A stretch of DNA of 64,000 nt, taken from NCBI RefSeq assembly GCF_000014065.1, contig NC_008044.1, positions 1,821,501-1,885,500 of the forward strand, in the 5' to 3' direction. Position numbers and translations under genes: made by a program. The stretch is from Ruegeria sp. TM1040 (GTDB lineage Bacteria > Pseudomonadota > Alphaproteobacteria > Rhodobacterales > Rhodobacteraceae). The stretch's first letter is position 1. Each line of letters opens with the position of its first letter. Of the stretch, positions 8,997 through 18,079 are shown one piece after another. Below the pieces are notes generated by a model. That model worked only from the letters and a program-made list of their open reading frames with translations. It did no database searches and was not told where the DNA came from.

Positions 8997-10415
8997 CTAG
9001 ACGGGATCGGCCATGATCTCATCCGCGCGCATCTCTCCTGTGGGCGCTGTGGGCACCCGACGCAACGCGTGGAACCAGAAGCGCAACAGCAACAAAACGC
9101 CGGCGGTGCTAAGACCGAGGATCAAACCGATCCAGACACCTACGCCGCCCATCTCGGCCCGAAAGCCAAGGATGTACGAGGTCGGAACCCCCACCGCCCA
9201 ATAGCTGAGTGCGGCCATCACCATCGGCACCCCCGTATCAAGAAGCCCCCGCAACAGACCAAGTGCAATCGCCTGCATCCCGTCCATCAGCTGAAACAGC
9301 CCCGCCATCGCCAGCAGCGATACACCAATCGCAAGGATCTCGGTCTTTTGCGGATCTTCTGGATCGAGAAAGAGCAGGATAAGGGGTTCAGGCGCGAGGA
9401 AAAACACCATCGCAGTCGCCACCGCGATCCCGAGCGAGGCCAGGGTCACAACAATTGCCCCCCGCACCATATGGGTCTTATCCCCCCGTCCGAGCGCGTT
9501 TCCAACCCGGATGGTGGCCGCATTGGAGAGCCCAAGATGCGCCATGAATGTCAGCCCTGCAACAGAGACGGCGATCCCATGTGCCGCCAGCGGCACGGTA
9601 CCAAGCCAGCCCATCATCAGGGCAGAGGCTGAAAACAAGCTCACTTCGCACAAGGTGGTCAGGCCGATGGGCAGGCCATGGCGCACGATCTCGCGCATCA
9701 TCTCCCAGTCAGGGCGTTGCAGGTTGCGCAGCAGGTCATGCTCCGGCAAACGCCAGAGCGCATAGGCGACCACGGCGACGACCGACACGGTCTGTGTCGC
9801 CAGCGACGCAAGGGCCGCGCCCTGAAGGCCCATCTCCGGCAGGCCCAGATGCCCAAAAATCAGCACATAGTTCACGATGGCATTGATCACCGCCGCGAGC
9901 ACAGTGATCCAAAGGACCACCTGCGTGCGCTCCAAGCCCGCCAGATAGGATTTGAACACCATGACCAGAAGCGCCGGAAAGATCCCCCAGCCTGCAATCC
10001 GCAGATAGGTGCCTGCATCAGCCGCCACCTGCGCCTCTTGCCCGGCCGCCAGCAGGATCGTCTCGGAATACCACATCAAGGGCATGGACAGCACGCCATA
10101 GACAATCGAAAGCCACAGCCCCATCCGGGTTGCCCGCCGGATCCGGCGATGGTCGTCGGTCGCAGTGGCCGAGGCCACCATCGGCATCACCGCAAAGGCA
10201 AACCCAGCGCCGAGGATGAACCACACAAAGAAGAACGACCCGGCCAGTGTCACTGCAGCCAGCTCGTTCACCCCGTACCAGCCCAGCATCACCGTATCGG
10301 TGAGACCAATGGCAAACTGCGCCAGATGCCCGCCGATCAACGGCAGACCAAGAATGGACACGGCGCGGATATGGCCGCCGTAGCTCATCTGGGGGGTGGG
10401 ATCTATGCGCGCCAT
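8997..10415 (-). CDS. MATE-family multidrug/sodium exporter (NorM-like)
   Basis: 472 aa from the ATG at 10415, which has GGAG nine bases upstream; the frame stays open for another 178 codons upstream, but that extension is unlike any MATE protein and overlaps intergenic sequence. About twelve hydrophobic segments in two related halves fit the MATE fold of the NorM branch. It would export cationic drugs or metabolites in exchange for Na+ or H+. Lone gene, no adjacent regulator. Confidence 0.9.
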   Translation of the reverse strand: MARIDPTPQMSYGGHIRAVSILGLPLIGGHLAQFAIGLTDTVMLGWYGVNELAAVTLAGSFFFVWFILGAGFAFAVMPMVASATATDDHRRIRRATRMGLWLSIVYGVLSMPLMWYSETILLAAGQEAQVAADAGTYLRIAGWGIFPALLVMVFKSYLAGLERTQVVLWITVLAAVINAIVNYVLIFGHLGLPEMGLQGAALASLATQTVSVVAVVAYALWRLPEHDLLRNLQRPDWEMMREIVRHGLPIGLTTLCEVSLFSASALMMGWLGTVPLAAHGIAVSVAGLTFMAHLGLSNAATIRVGNALGRGDKTHMVRGAIVVTLASLGIAVATAMVFFLAPEPLILLFLDPEDPQKTEILAIGVSLLAMAGLFQLMDGMQAIALGLLRGLLDTGVPMVMAALSYWAVGVPTSYILGFRAEMGGVGVWIGLILGLSTAGVLLLLRFWFHALRRVPTAPTGEMRADEIMADPV

Positions 10416-10576
10416 CGTAACGGTCTCCTTCAACACTTCAGCCATTAGGCCGCTCGCAATGTGTCGACAAGACAGTTTGCGTACCGATACAATTGCACAA
10501 GGATTGGGCAGAATAGAAACTCTGAAACAGCCAAACCCCACAGCGCCTGTCTGCGTGTGCGACCGCGAGAGTGCAA

Positions 10577-11659
10577 TCAGAGGCTGCGCAGCAACAGCTG
10601 CAGACAGAGCGCCAGCACCAGCGCCCCGGCGGCAATCTCGAGGGCGGCCGCCATCTGCGCGCCGCGATTGCCCCCCGCCGAAAGCACCCGCATAAGGAGC
10701 CCGCCACGTACGCCAGCGGCGAGAAGCGCGACGCAGAGGGTGACGCTCGCTGTCCCAAGCCCCATCGCAAAAGTCCCAGCCACACCGGCCCCGAGCACAT
10801 CCAGTCTCCAGGTCAGCAGGAGCAGGAACACTGCCCCTGTGCAGGGCCGCGCGGCAATGCTCAGAATGATGGCCACGGCCTCGCGCCAAGAGCGCAGGCT
10901 TGCCGCTTCCTGCAGGGTTGGGCCGTGGCGATGGCCGCAACTGGCGCAAACTTCGCCCGGACCATGGGCGTGATGGTTGTGGCCGTGGTCATGATGATCG
11001 TGGTGATCATGGTCATGATGCTGATGGTCATGATGATGGTTATGATGCGTCCCGACACTCTGGAGGGCGACAGGCGCATGGTCCTGCGCACCACCTGTCC
11101 CTGCAGGCACGTGGTGATGATCCGCATGTGCGTGCGGCCCGGCCTCAGCCGCGCGCAGCCGCCAGCCCCGTCGCAACCCACGCAAGAGCAGATAAAGGCC
11201 CAAAAGCGCCATCAGCGCATAAGACACCGGTGCCAACAGATCCTCTGCCGTAGCCGTCAGGCGCTCTCGCCCCCAATCAAACAGCCACACACCAGACAGC
11301 ACCAAGAGCACCGCAGTCGCCGCCTGCGCCAGCGACGACGCCACCGCCAGCGCCGAAAGCCGCCAAAGCGTCACCGCACTGCCAAGACCATAGCCGCCGA
11401 TGACCAGCTTGCCGTGGCCCGGACCTGCCGCATGAAAAAAACCATAGGCAAAACAGACCCCCATGAGCCCCCACCATGCGCCGGGCTGGCCGCCTTTCAG
11501 CGCGCGCAATCCCCGTGCCATCGCGTTTTGCGCATCACGCTGCGCCTCGGAAGCCGCGCGCAGGATATGATCCGCGCCGCCAAGCCCCCAGAGCCAGATC
11601 GCAAGCGCAGCAAGGGCAACCAGCGTGATCGCCAACACAATCCCTGGGAGGTGCCGCAC
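10577..11659 (-). CDS. NicO/RcnA-type metal transporter with His-rich loop
   Basis: 360 aa from a GTG five bases beyond the stop of the upstream DUF1007 gene. Six or so membrane segments; the HAAGPGHGK segment near residue 80 and the late RPCTGAVFLLLL segment are NicO signatures. Between the two halves (about residues 175-250) lies a loop very rich in His and Asp followed by C-A-S-C-G-H-R-H, a clear metal-sensing or binding tract. Relatives export nickel and cobalt (RcnA); those paired with DUF1007 are less defined and may move nickel, cobalt or zinc. Start codon is moderately certain. Confidence 0.85.
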   Translation of the reverse strand: MRHLPGIVLAITLVALAALAIWLWGLGGADHILRAASEAQRDAQNAMARGLRALKGGQPGAWWGLMGVCFAYGFFHAAGPGHGKLVIGGYGLGSAVTLWRLSALAVASSLAQAATAVLLVLSGVWLFDWGRERLTATAEDLLAPVSYALMALLGLYLLLRGLRRGWRLRAAEAGPHAHADHHHVPAGTGGAQDHAPVALQSVGTHHNHHHDHQHHDHDHHDHHDHGHNHHAHGPGEVCASCGHRHGPTLQEAASLRSWREAVAIILSIAARPCTGAVFLLLLTWRLDVLGAGVAGTFAMGLGTASVTLCVALLAAGVRGGLLMRVLSAGGNRGAQMAAALEIAAGALVLALCLQLLLRSL

Positions 11660-11663
11660 CCTC

Positions 11664-12302
11664 TCAGCCCTCACACGCCACGGCGACGGTGGATGCAAAC
11701 GCGGAGCCAACCTCCGGGAACGCGTCCTCGGCCTGCTCGGTGGGCATCGAATAGAGCAGCTCTTCGACCAATGTGTAGGCCTGATCCAGATTGGGCGGCG
11801 TCACCTGCGCGGCGCAGGGCCCGGTGATCTCGACCCCTCGGTTCAGATCATATGCGGTGTAATAGGTCGGATCATACATCCGCGCCGTCACCCCATTGGC
11901 CAAAACCGGGACAGGTTCTGTCACCGGGCGCCGATGCCGGGTGATGATCACGCCATCGCGGACCTCGGTGCTCAGATGCTCTGGCGCGCCAAGACTGAGT
12001 TGCGTGTCGCGCTGGGTGAGATAGAGATCGCCCTCGTAGCCCTCGACCCAGTTGAGATCAAATCCCTTCAACCGCTCGAGTTCAGCGGGCGTCAGCGCGC
12101 CGTCGAAATCGCTGTCGAGCATCATGTCTTCGAAGACAAGAAGCGTGTAAAAGTCATCATAGACCCAGGTCACTTCGGCAGCTTTGAGAAAGCCCTCGGC
12201 GTCCACCTCGAGTTTGAGACCGCTATCGACAAAAATATGCGGGTGCGCCAGCACAGGAAGCGGCGCAGCAAGAACGGCAAGGGTGGCAAATGTCCTGATC
12301 AT
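11664..12302 (-). CDS. DUF1007 periplasmic protein partner of NicO transporter
   Basis: 212 aa from the first ATG; a TTG 12 codons upstream is possible but would bury the signal peptide. The N-terminus (about residues 1-20, ending VLA) is an export signal, and the mature protein begins HPHIFVD, the DUF1007 hallmark, whose N-terminal histidines suggest metal binding. It is cotranscribed with the His-rich NicO transporter and probably delivers or gates metal at the periplasmic side. The metal is not identifiable from sequence. Confidence 0.82.
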   Translation of the reverse strand: MIRTFATLAVLAAPLPVLAHPHIFVDSGLKLEVDAEGFLKAAEVTWVYDDFYTLLVFEDMMLDSDFDGALTPAELERLKGFDLNWVEGYEGDLYLTQRDTQLSLGAPEHLSTEVRDGVIITRHRRPVTEPVPVLANGVTARMYDPTYYTAYDLNRGVEITGPCAAQVTPPNLDQAYTLVEELLYSMPTEQAEDAFPEVGSAFASTVAVACEG

Positions 12303-12398
12303 GACCGCGACGCTAGAGAACTGTCTGCAGTGCTTCAAGGGCGGAAACCCCGGCCCCCGCCGGGTGTGCCGGAATTCGCCACTGGCACGTGCAGCGCC

Positions 12399-13007
12399 TC
12401 AGGCGTGCCCCCAATCCGTGGGGTCGTCACTGTTGCCGGGGCTAAGGCCGAGAACGTCGCCTTCGGTCGAGCAGCCCAGCCCGAGCACCGTGCGATTGGC
12501 ATAGGCGAAATAGGCCACCACCTGATTGATTTCGAGGATATGACCATCGCTCAGCCCTTCTGCGCGCAGGGGCTCGAGATCCGCGGCCATCATCTCGGTC
12601 GGGGCCTGCGTCAGTTTCCGGGCATAATCCATCGCGGCCATCTCGCAGGCGCGCACCGGCAGGGCCTTGATGTCGCGCGCCTCGATCGCGGCGCGGATGG
12701 CTTCGGCACGCGCATCGTCCCGCATCAGCCGTTTCAGCCCGGCAAAATGATGCTCCACGCAATAGGCACAGCCGTTGAGAGAGGACACCCAGACGCCAAT
12801 CATCTCGAGCACCCATTTGGGCAGCTCGTTGCCGCTGTGGTGCAGGACGTTCTTGTAAAGGGCCATATGCCCTTCCATCGTGTGCGGGCGCAATGAATGC
12901 GCCATCATGATATTGTCGACATTGCCGCCGGGGCCAGTCACCCGATCATAGAGTTTGCGCAGTTTTCCCGTGGCGTCGCCGAATGCGACCGTCTTGATCC
13001 ATGCCAT
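12399..13007 (-). CDS. AhpD-like (CMD-fold) peroxidase-related enzyme
   Basis: 202 aa, start at the ATG behind AGAGGAGG; an in-frame start 18 codons upstream is disfavoured. The C80-A-Y-C83 pair followed by H86-H87 is the carboxymuconolactone-decarboxylase/AhpD redox centre. Such proteins reduce peroxides through a thiol pair or act as small redox chaperones. Divergent from parE across about 190 bases. Confidence 0.85.
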   Translation of the reverse strand: MAWIKTVAFGDATGKLRKLYDRVTGPGGNVDNIMMAHSLRPHTMEGHMALYKNVLHHSGNELPKWVLEMIGVWVSSLNGCAYCVEHHFAGLKRLMRDDARAEAIRAAIEARDIKALPVRACEMAAMDYARKLTQAPTEMMAADLEPLRAEGLSDGHILEINQVVAYFAYANRTVLGLGCSTEGDVLGLSPGNSDDPTDWGHA

Positions 13008-13201
13008 CGACAACCTCCTCTGATGCGAGATCCATCCTATTGCCACAGTGTGATGTTTCAATTGTTAAGCGCGCTGGATTTGATCACATTTCGTCAGACC
13101 TGTGTTCCACGCCCCCGCAGAGCTCCATTTGCGTTGACCCGCGCAGACCTCTTTCCCCGCCCGATGACATGCGCCATAATGAGATCAAACCACATCAAAG
13201 A

Positions 13202-15178
13202 ATGAGCAGCGATCCGCACATGGCAGATGACCTTCTGAGCCCCTCTTCGTCTGACACCTATGACGCCTCCTCGATCGAGGTTCTCGAGGGCCTCGAACCG
13301 GTGCGTCAGCGCCCCGGCATGTATATCGGTGGCACGGATGAGCGCGCGTTGCATCACATGGTGGCCGAGATCCTCGACAACTCCATGGACGAGGCGGTCG
13401 CGGGTCATGCCAACCGCATCGAGGTGGAGCTGCACGCGGATTATTCGCTGACCGTGCGCGACAACGGGCGCGGCATTCCAATTGATCCGCACCCGAAGTT
13501 TCCCGACAAATCCGCGCTGGAGGTGATCCTCTGTACGCTGCACGCAGGCGGCAAGTTCTCGGGCAAGGCCTACCAGACATCGGGCGGCCTGCACGGGGTT
13601 GGCTCTTCGGTTGTAAACGCGCTCTCGGATTCGCTGGTGGTTCAGGTGGCCAAGAACAAGGAATTGTTCGAACAGCGGTTTTCGCGCGGCAAGCCCTTGG
13701 GCGGTGTGGAAAAAATCGGCGCTGCCCCCAATCGGCGCGGCACCACGGTGACATTTCACGCTGATGAGCAGATCTTTGGCTCGCACCGGTTCAAACCGGC
13801 GCGCCTGTTCAAGCTCGTGCGCTCCAAGGCCTATCTTTTTTCGGGCGTCGAGATCCGTTGGAAATCCGCCATTGATGACGGAGAGACCCCACAGGAAGCG
13901 ACATTCCATTTCCCTGGTGGTCTGCGCGATTACCTCACCGAAGTGCTGGGCAAATCCTCGGTTTATGCCGATGCCCCCTTTGCAGGCAAAGTCGAGTTTC
14001 GCGAGAAGTTCGGCGAGCCGGGTTATGTGGAATGGGCGATCAACTGGACGCCCTCGCGCGACGGGTTCACCCAGTCTTATTGTAACACCGTCCCCACCCC
14101 GGAAGGCGGCACCCATGTCGCGGGGTTCTGGTCCGCGATCCTCAAGGGGATCAAGGCCTATGGCGAGCTGGTCGGCAACAAGAAGGCAGGCCAGATCACC
14201 CGCGACGACCTGATGGCGGGTGGCTGTGCGCTGGTCTCTTGTTTTATCGCTGACCCGGCGTTTGTGGGCCAGACCAAGGACCGCCTGTCGACCGAAGCCG
14301 CGGCCAAGATGGTTGAAAACTCGGTGCGCGACCATTTCGACAACTGGCTTGCGGCCGATACAAAATCCGCGGGCGCCATCCTTGATTTCCTGATCCTGCG
14401 CGCCGAGGAACGTCTGCGCCGCAGACAGGAAAAGGAAACCGCCCGTAAATCCGCCACCAAGAAACTGCGCCTGCCGGGCAAGCTCACGGATTGTACATCC
14501 AAGGATCGCTCGGGCACCGAACTGTTCATCGTCGAGGGGGACTCGGCCGGTGGCTCCGGCAAAGGCGCGCGCAACCGCGAGTATCAGGCGCTCCTGCCGC
14601 TCAAGGGCAAGATCCTGAACGTGCTCGGTGCGGCCTCGGGCAAGCTTACCTCGAACGCCGAGATCCGAGATCTCTGCGAAGCGCTGGGGGTGGGGCTAGG
14701 AACCAAGTTCAACCTTGATGACCTGCGCTATGACAAGATCATCATCATGACCGATGCGGATGTGGACGGTGCACATATCGCGTCGCTTCTGATGACCTTT
14801 TTCTTTACCCAGATGCGGCCGCTGATTGACGGTGGCCATCTCTATCTCGCCTGCCCGCCCCTGTTCCGCCTCACCCAGGGGGCCAAGCGCGTCTACTGCC
14901 TCGACGAGGCCGAGCGCGACATGTGGATGGAAAAAGGTCTGGGCGGCAAAGGCAAGATCGACGTGTCGCGCTTCAAGGGTCTTGGTGAAATGGATGCCAA
15001 GGACCTGAAGGAAACCACGATGGATCCCAAGACCCGCAAGCTGATCCGCGTCACCATCGACGAGGACGAGCCCGGCGAGACTAGCGACCTTGTGGAACGC
15101 CTGATGGGCAAAAAGCCCGAGCTGCGATTCCAGTACATCCAGGAGAACGCCAAGTTCGTCGAGGAACTGGACGTTTAA
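13202..15178 (+). CDS. parE: DNA topoisomerase IV subunit B
   Basis: 658 aa. The GHKL ATPase motifs (ILDNSMDEA and the LHGVGSSVVN lid) and the TOPRIM signatures EGDSAGGS and DADVDGAHI are intact. The length and the absence of the long GyrB insertion favour ParE over GyrB. With ParA/ParC it decatenates daughter chromosomes. Two ATGs are possible, at 13202 and 13220; neither has a clear ribosome-binding site, so the N-terminus is uncertain by six residues. Stop at 15178; a weak GGGCAG/CTGCCC hairpin follows at 15188-15212. Confidence 0.94.
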   Translation: MSSDPHMADDLLSPSSSDTYDASSIEVLEGLEPVRQRPGMYIGGTDERALHHMVAEILDNSMDEAVAGHANRIEVELHADYSLTVRDNGRGIPIDPHPKFPDKSALEVILCTLHAGGKFSGKAYQTSGGLHGVGSSVVNALSDSLVVQVAKNKELFEQRFSRGKPLGGVEKIGAAPNRRGTTVTFHADEQIFGSHRFKPARLFKLVRSKAYLFSGVEIRWKSAIDDGETPQEATFHFPGGLRDYLTEVLGKSSVYADAPFAGKVEFREKFGEPGYVEWAINWTPSRDGFTQSYCNTVPTPEGGTHVAGFWSAILKGIKAYGELVGNKKAGQITRDDLMAGGCALVSCFIADPAFVGQTKDRLSTEAAAKMVENSVRDHFDNWLAADTKSAGAILDFLILRAEERLRRRQEKETARKSATKKLRLPGKLTDCTSKDRSGTELFIVEGDSAGGSGKGARNREYQALLPLKGKILNVLGAASGKLTSNAEIRDLCEALGVGLGTKFNLDDLRYDKIIIMTDADVDGAHIASLLMTFFFTQMRPLIDGGHLYLACPPLFRLTQGAKRVYCLDEAERDMWMEKGLGGKGKIDVSRFKGLGEMDAKDLKETTMDPKTRKLIRVTIDEDEPGETSDLVERLMGKKPELRFQYIQENAKFVEELDV

Positions 15179-15283
15179 GACCCCGTTGGGCAGTGCCTCA
15201 ATCGCGCTGCCCTATGCCCGCTTTATGCGCATATCTGTGAAAGCACTGTGGGCGCCTGCGCCGGGGAGCAGTCTGCGCAGGTG

Positions 15284-15715
15284 TCAGTCGTGGCGTGGGT
15301 TTCGGTCTGCGTGGATATCCTGAACCCGTTTGGGCCAGGTGGAGCGGATATAGGCCAGAATATCCCAGATCTCTTCATCGCTGAGGCTGTCAGCAAAGGC
15401 TGGCATGCCGCTGGGAAAACCCGACACTCCGCGCGCAGCCAGAGCCTCGGCGCCGCCTTGTTTGGTGTAGTCAAACAAAAGCTGGTTGTCGTGATGCCAG
15501 GTATGTCCCGTCTCGTCATGTGGGGGCGCCGGCAGGACCCCATCCGCCCCCGGCGTTTGCCAGTCGGGCTGGCCTTCGAGGTTTGCGCCATGACACGCGG
15601 CGCAATAGTCCCCGTATAGCGCCTGCCCCCGATCAAGGTCACGGCCCTCAAGCTCATGATCAGCCATTGCGCCACTTGCCACAAGACAGGTGGCGATCGC
15701 CAGAAAACGTCTCAT
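15284..15715 (-). CDS. exported monohaem cytochrome c
   Basis: 143 aa with a signal peptide (about residues 1-18, ending AMA). One haem site, C38-A-A-C41-H42, and a likely axial Met in the GMPAF segment near residue 105. Small class I c-type cytochromes of this kind shuttle electrons in the periplasm. It lies 141 bases beyond copD on the same strand and, with the second cytochrome at 17079-17510, brackets copC and copD. Confidence 0.88.
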   Translation of the reverse strand: MRRFLAIATCLVASGAMADHELEGRDLDRGQALYGDYCAACHGANLEGQPDWQTPGADGVLPAPPHDETGHTWHHDNQLLFDYTKQGGAEALAARGVSGFPSGMPAFADSLSDEEIWDILAYIRSTWPKRVQDIHADRNPRHD

Positions 15716-15856
15716 TCTCTCTCCTAAGTCATCTATCCCGCGCGGCGCGGGGCTCCATCCCCCCGGTGCATCGGCGGGTAAACATGGCCCGGAGGATGCG
15801 GTCCCTCCCGGCCACGCGAATTTTCTGTTTTTCCCGTCGGCTGTGTGGCTGCTCGC

Positions 15857-16723
15857 TCAACCGGGCACGGAAAACAGGCTGGTCAATGCCGCGGTTGCGC
15901 TGAGCACTGCCAAAAAGGCAGCGCCCTCAACCCGCAAGGATATGGCAAGATGGCGCGCAGCCGCACTGTCGCCTGCCGCCATCGCCGGAACAAACCGCAG
16001 CTTGTTTGCTGCCGCCAGAGCAAGGATCGCGCCAACAAGCGCAATCTTGGTCACAAAGGCCAGCCCGTAAGACGTGCCCAGCAACGCCGAGACACTCCCG
16101 AGAAGCAAGGCCCCCAACACCGCCCCCGCACCGACAAGTGCGGGCACACCATATTGGGCAATCTGTCCAAAGCGATGGCCAAGCTGCGCCGCCGCCTGCA
16201 GGTGGTCGCGCCGTTGGCACAACCAGTGCAATGGCGACAGAACCCCGATCCAGAACGCAACCCCTAGAAGATGCAGAAACAACAGCGCTTGGACGCCGGT
16301 CTGCGCGAGGTTCGGCACATGTCCGACCTGCGCAAAAGACCAGAGCAACAAACACCCTCCCGCCAAGGCGCCCCATTCGCCGACACGCAAGAATGCAGGC
16401 CCAACCACAAGCAGACTCGCGCCGATCAGCCGGTAGAGCAGCACATCCCCCACCGGGGTTTGCCACAAAAGACCAAGCATCTCGGGGTCGGTCATCCCGT
16501 CGAGCCCCCCGGTCAACGCGGCCCCCTGCAAGCTGAAGCCAAGGCCCGCCGCGATCAGAGCGACCGCTCCAAGACTTCGGATTTGTCGGCGCAACAGCGC
16601 CTCGGCTGGTGCCGTCTGTGCGGCAAAGATCAGCCGTATCATCACCAGACCGGTTGCACCCAATGCCCCCACATACAGGAGCACTTTTACCAGTATCGCG
16701 GCCTGCGCCCAAATATCCGGCAT
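15857..16723 (-). CDS. copD: CopD-family copper transport membrane protein
   Basis: 288 aa with about eight membrane segments, the usual CopD layout. Conserved His/Met positions occur in membrane helices (for example FAQVGHVPN, LLFLHLLGVAFWIG). CopD proteins take up copper across the inner membrane from periplasmic CopC. It follows copC by two bases after its stop, so they form one unit. Confidence 0.88.
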   Translation of the reverse strand: MPDIWAQAAILVKVLLYVGALGATGLVMIRLIFAAQTAPAEALLRRQIRSLGAVALIAAGLGFSLQGAALTGGLDGMTDPEMLGLLWQTPVGDVLLYRLIGASLLVVGPAFLRVGEWGALAGGCLLLWSFAQVGHVPNLAQTGVQALLFLHLLGVAFWIGVLSPLHWLCQRRDHLQAAAQLGHRFGQIAQYGVPALVGAGAVLGALLLGSVSALLGTSYGLAFVTKIALVGAILALAAANKLRFVPAMAAGDSAAARHLAISLRVEGAAFLAVLSATAALTSLFSVPG

Positions 16724-16725
16724 GC

Positions 16726-17067
16726 TTACTCCACTTCGAAAGTAAAGCCGCCCTGCATCGCATGGCCGTCAATGCTGAGCCCGCGCCACTCGATCTGGTA
16801 GGTGCCCGCCCCCATGTCGTTCAAAGGCAGGTTGAACGCGCGATCAAAGCTCTTTTGATCGCCCAGGTCCAATTGCACCGACGGATGCTCTGCGTGGGTC
16901 ATTTCGACCCGCGTGAGACGAATGTCATCCGCAAAATCAAAGCTGATCTGCGCCGGAACCTCCGACATGACGTCGCCATCCGCAGGGGTGGTCGTATCCA
17001 CTCTGGAATGGGCAAACGCGCCTGAAGAAATGCAGGCAAGCCAAACGATCAGTGCGGTTTTCTTCAT
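16726..17067 (-). CDS. copC: CopC-type periplasmic copper-binding protein
   Basis: 113 aa from the second ATG; GAGG lies nine bases before it but is jammed against the first ATG at 17076. The signal peptide ends at AFA so the mature chain starts with His, the copper(II) ligand of CopC proteins, and the late D-G-H pair supplies the other ligands (IDGHAM). Single beta-sandwich domain. Hands copper to CopD encoded next. Confidence 0.88.
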   Translation of the reverse strand: MKKTALIVWLACISSGAFAHSRVDTTTPADGDVMSEVPAQISFDFADDIRLTRVEMTHAEHPSVQLDLGDQKSFDRAFNLPLNDMGAGTYQIEWRGLSIDGHAMQGGFTFEVE

Positions 17068-17078
17068 GGTCTTCATCC

Positions 17079-17510
17079 TCAGTTTATCCCGTTGGCGCGC
17101 TGAACCGCGCGAATATAGTCGATCACCATGGCCACATTGCCCCGTGTGAGACCCTCGACCGGGGGCATGTCACCAAAGTGCCAGTGATGCGCGCGCACCC
17201 CGTTTGCGACGGCGCGTTGAAAGCTTTCGTCGCCATGATGGCTCGGTTCATAGATTTTGTGAATAAGCGGCGGCCCCGCTTCGGGGTTGCCGCCGCCCTG
17301 AGCACCATGGCAGGCCGCACAGCTTGTCTCAAAGATATTGCGACCGACGATCTGATTGCCCGCAAGATCCGGTATCGTGATCGCCGCAAGGCTGGCCGTG
17401 TCACCTGAGGGGGACCGCGCCGCCGTCCCTGACGCCTCCGGTCGAAGAAAAACAAAAGCAGCAGCAGCCAGTGCGACGCTGGCACCTAGGATCAGGTATT
17501 TCTGGTTCAT
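17079..17510 (-). CDS. membrane-anchored monohaem cytochrome c
   Basis: 143 aa. Residues about 5-22 form an uncleaved or cleaved N-terminal hydrophobic helix. Haem motif C64-A-A-C67-H68 and a likely axial Met in the GDMPP segment near residue 115. First recognised enzyme-like gene of the copC-copD transcript, separated from copC by 11 bases. The two flanking cytochromes suggest copper handling tied to respiration or to oxidation of Cu(I). Confidence 0.87.
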   Translation of the reverse strand: MNQKYLILGASVALAAAAFVFLRPEASGTAARSPSGDTASLAAITIPDLAGNQIVGRNIFETSCAACHGAQGGGNPEAGPPLIHKIYEPSHHGDESFQRAVANGVRAHHWHFGDMPPVEGLTRGNVAMVIDYIRAVQRANGIN

Positions 17511-17567
17511 GGAGTTCTCCTAACAGTCTGAATACAAAGCTAGACGCCATCCGGGGCGTTGCCTTGT

Positions 17568-17942
17568 TCAGCTGTTAGGTGGCCGATCAAGCGCGGAGGG
17601 CCCCTGAGAGAGTGGGGAGAGGTCAATCTGAACCCAGGAGCTTGTCTGAAACGTGAGGGGATGCACCATCGCCGGCACCCCAACCAGCGCAGCGGCCTGG
17701 CAGGCCATCAGCGCACAAGTGCCCTTCATGGCCAGATCGTCCCCGGCGCTCGCTTCCATCTGAGTGCTTGGATCGGTCTTTGAAACCTCAGTCTTTGAAA
17801 CCAAGGTTTCCTCTGGTCCGCGATCACAGCATTGCACGTTAAGACAACCTGCCCCTTTGGCATGCGCTGCGCTCTCGATCAGAGGTCCGATCAAGAACAG
17901 GGCAATCAAGGGGATCGCAAATATGGCGCGCAGGATGCTCAC
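17568..17942 (-). CDS. exported Cys-containing protein of the copper cluster
   Basis: 124 aa with a clear signal peptide (about 1-28, ending AHA). The mature part has a C-x-x-x-x-C-C group just after the cleavage site and a later C-A-L-M-A-C motif, with Met, Ser and Pro around them. I do not recognise a family. Its place at the head of the minus-strand copper operon (57 bases before the cytochrome gene) and its thiol content suggest metal binding. A lipoprotein assignment is not supported because the first Cys is not directly after the cleavage motif. Confidence 0.7.
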   Translation of the reverse strand: MSILRAIFAIPLIALFLIGPLIESAAHAKGAGCLNVQCCDRGPEETLVSKTEVSKTDPSTQMEASAGDDLAMKGTCALMACQAAALVGVPAMVHPLTFQTSSWVQIDLSPLSQGPSALDRPPNS

Positions 17943-18079
17943 CCCACCTGCCTAGCGGAGTGAGCGCGTTGAAACAACTGTCATGCCGTGGCGCCCGCAT
18001 GACATTTTCGTGCTGAACACCGGACAAATGCGCAATACATCGCGCCCGTATCATGGCCCGGGAAAGGCGATCGTTGCGC

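Noticed and set aside
10416-10949. Upstream extension of the MATE gene frame (178 codons)
   Set aside because: The extension covers the intergenic gap and the NicO gene end, and has no MATE homology; the ATG at 10415 has a ribosome-binding site.
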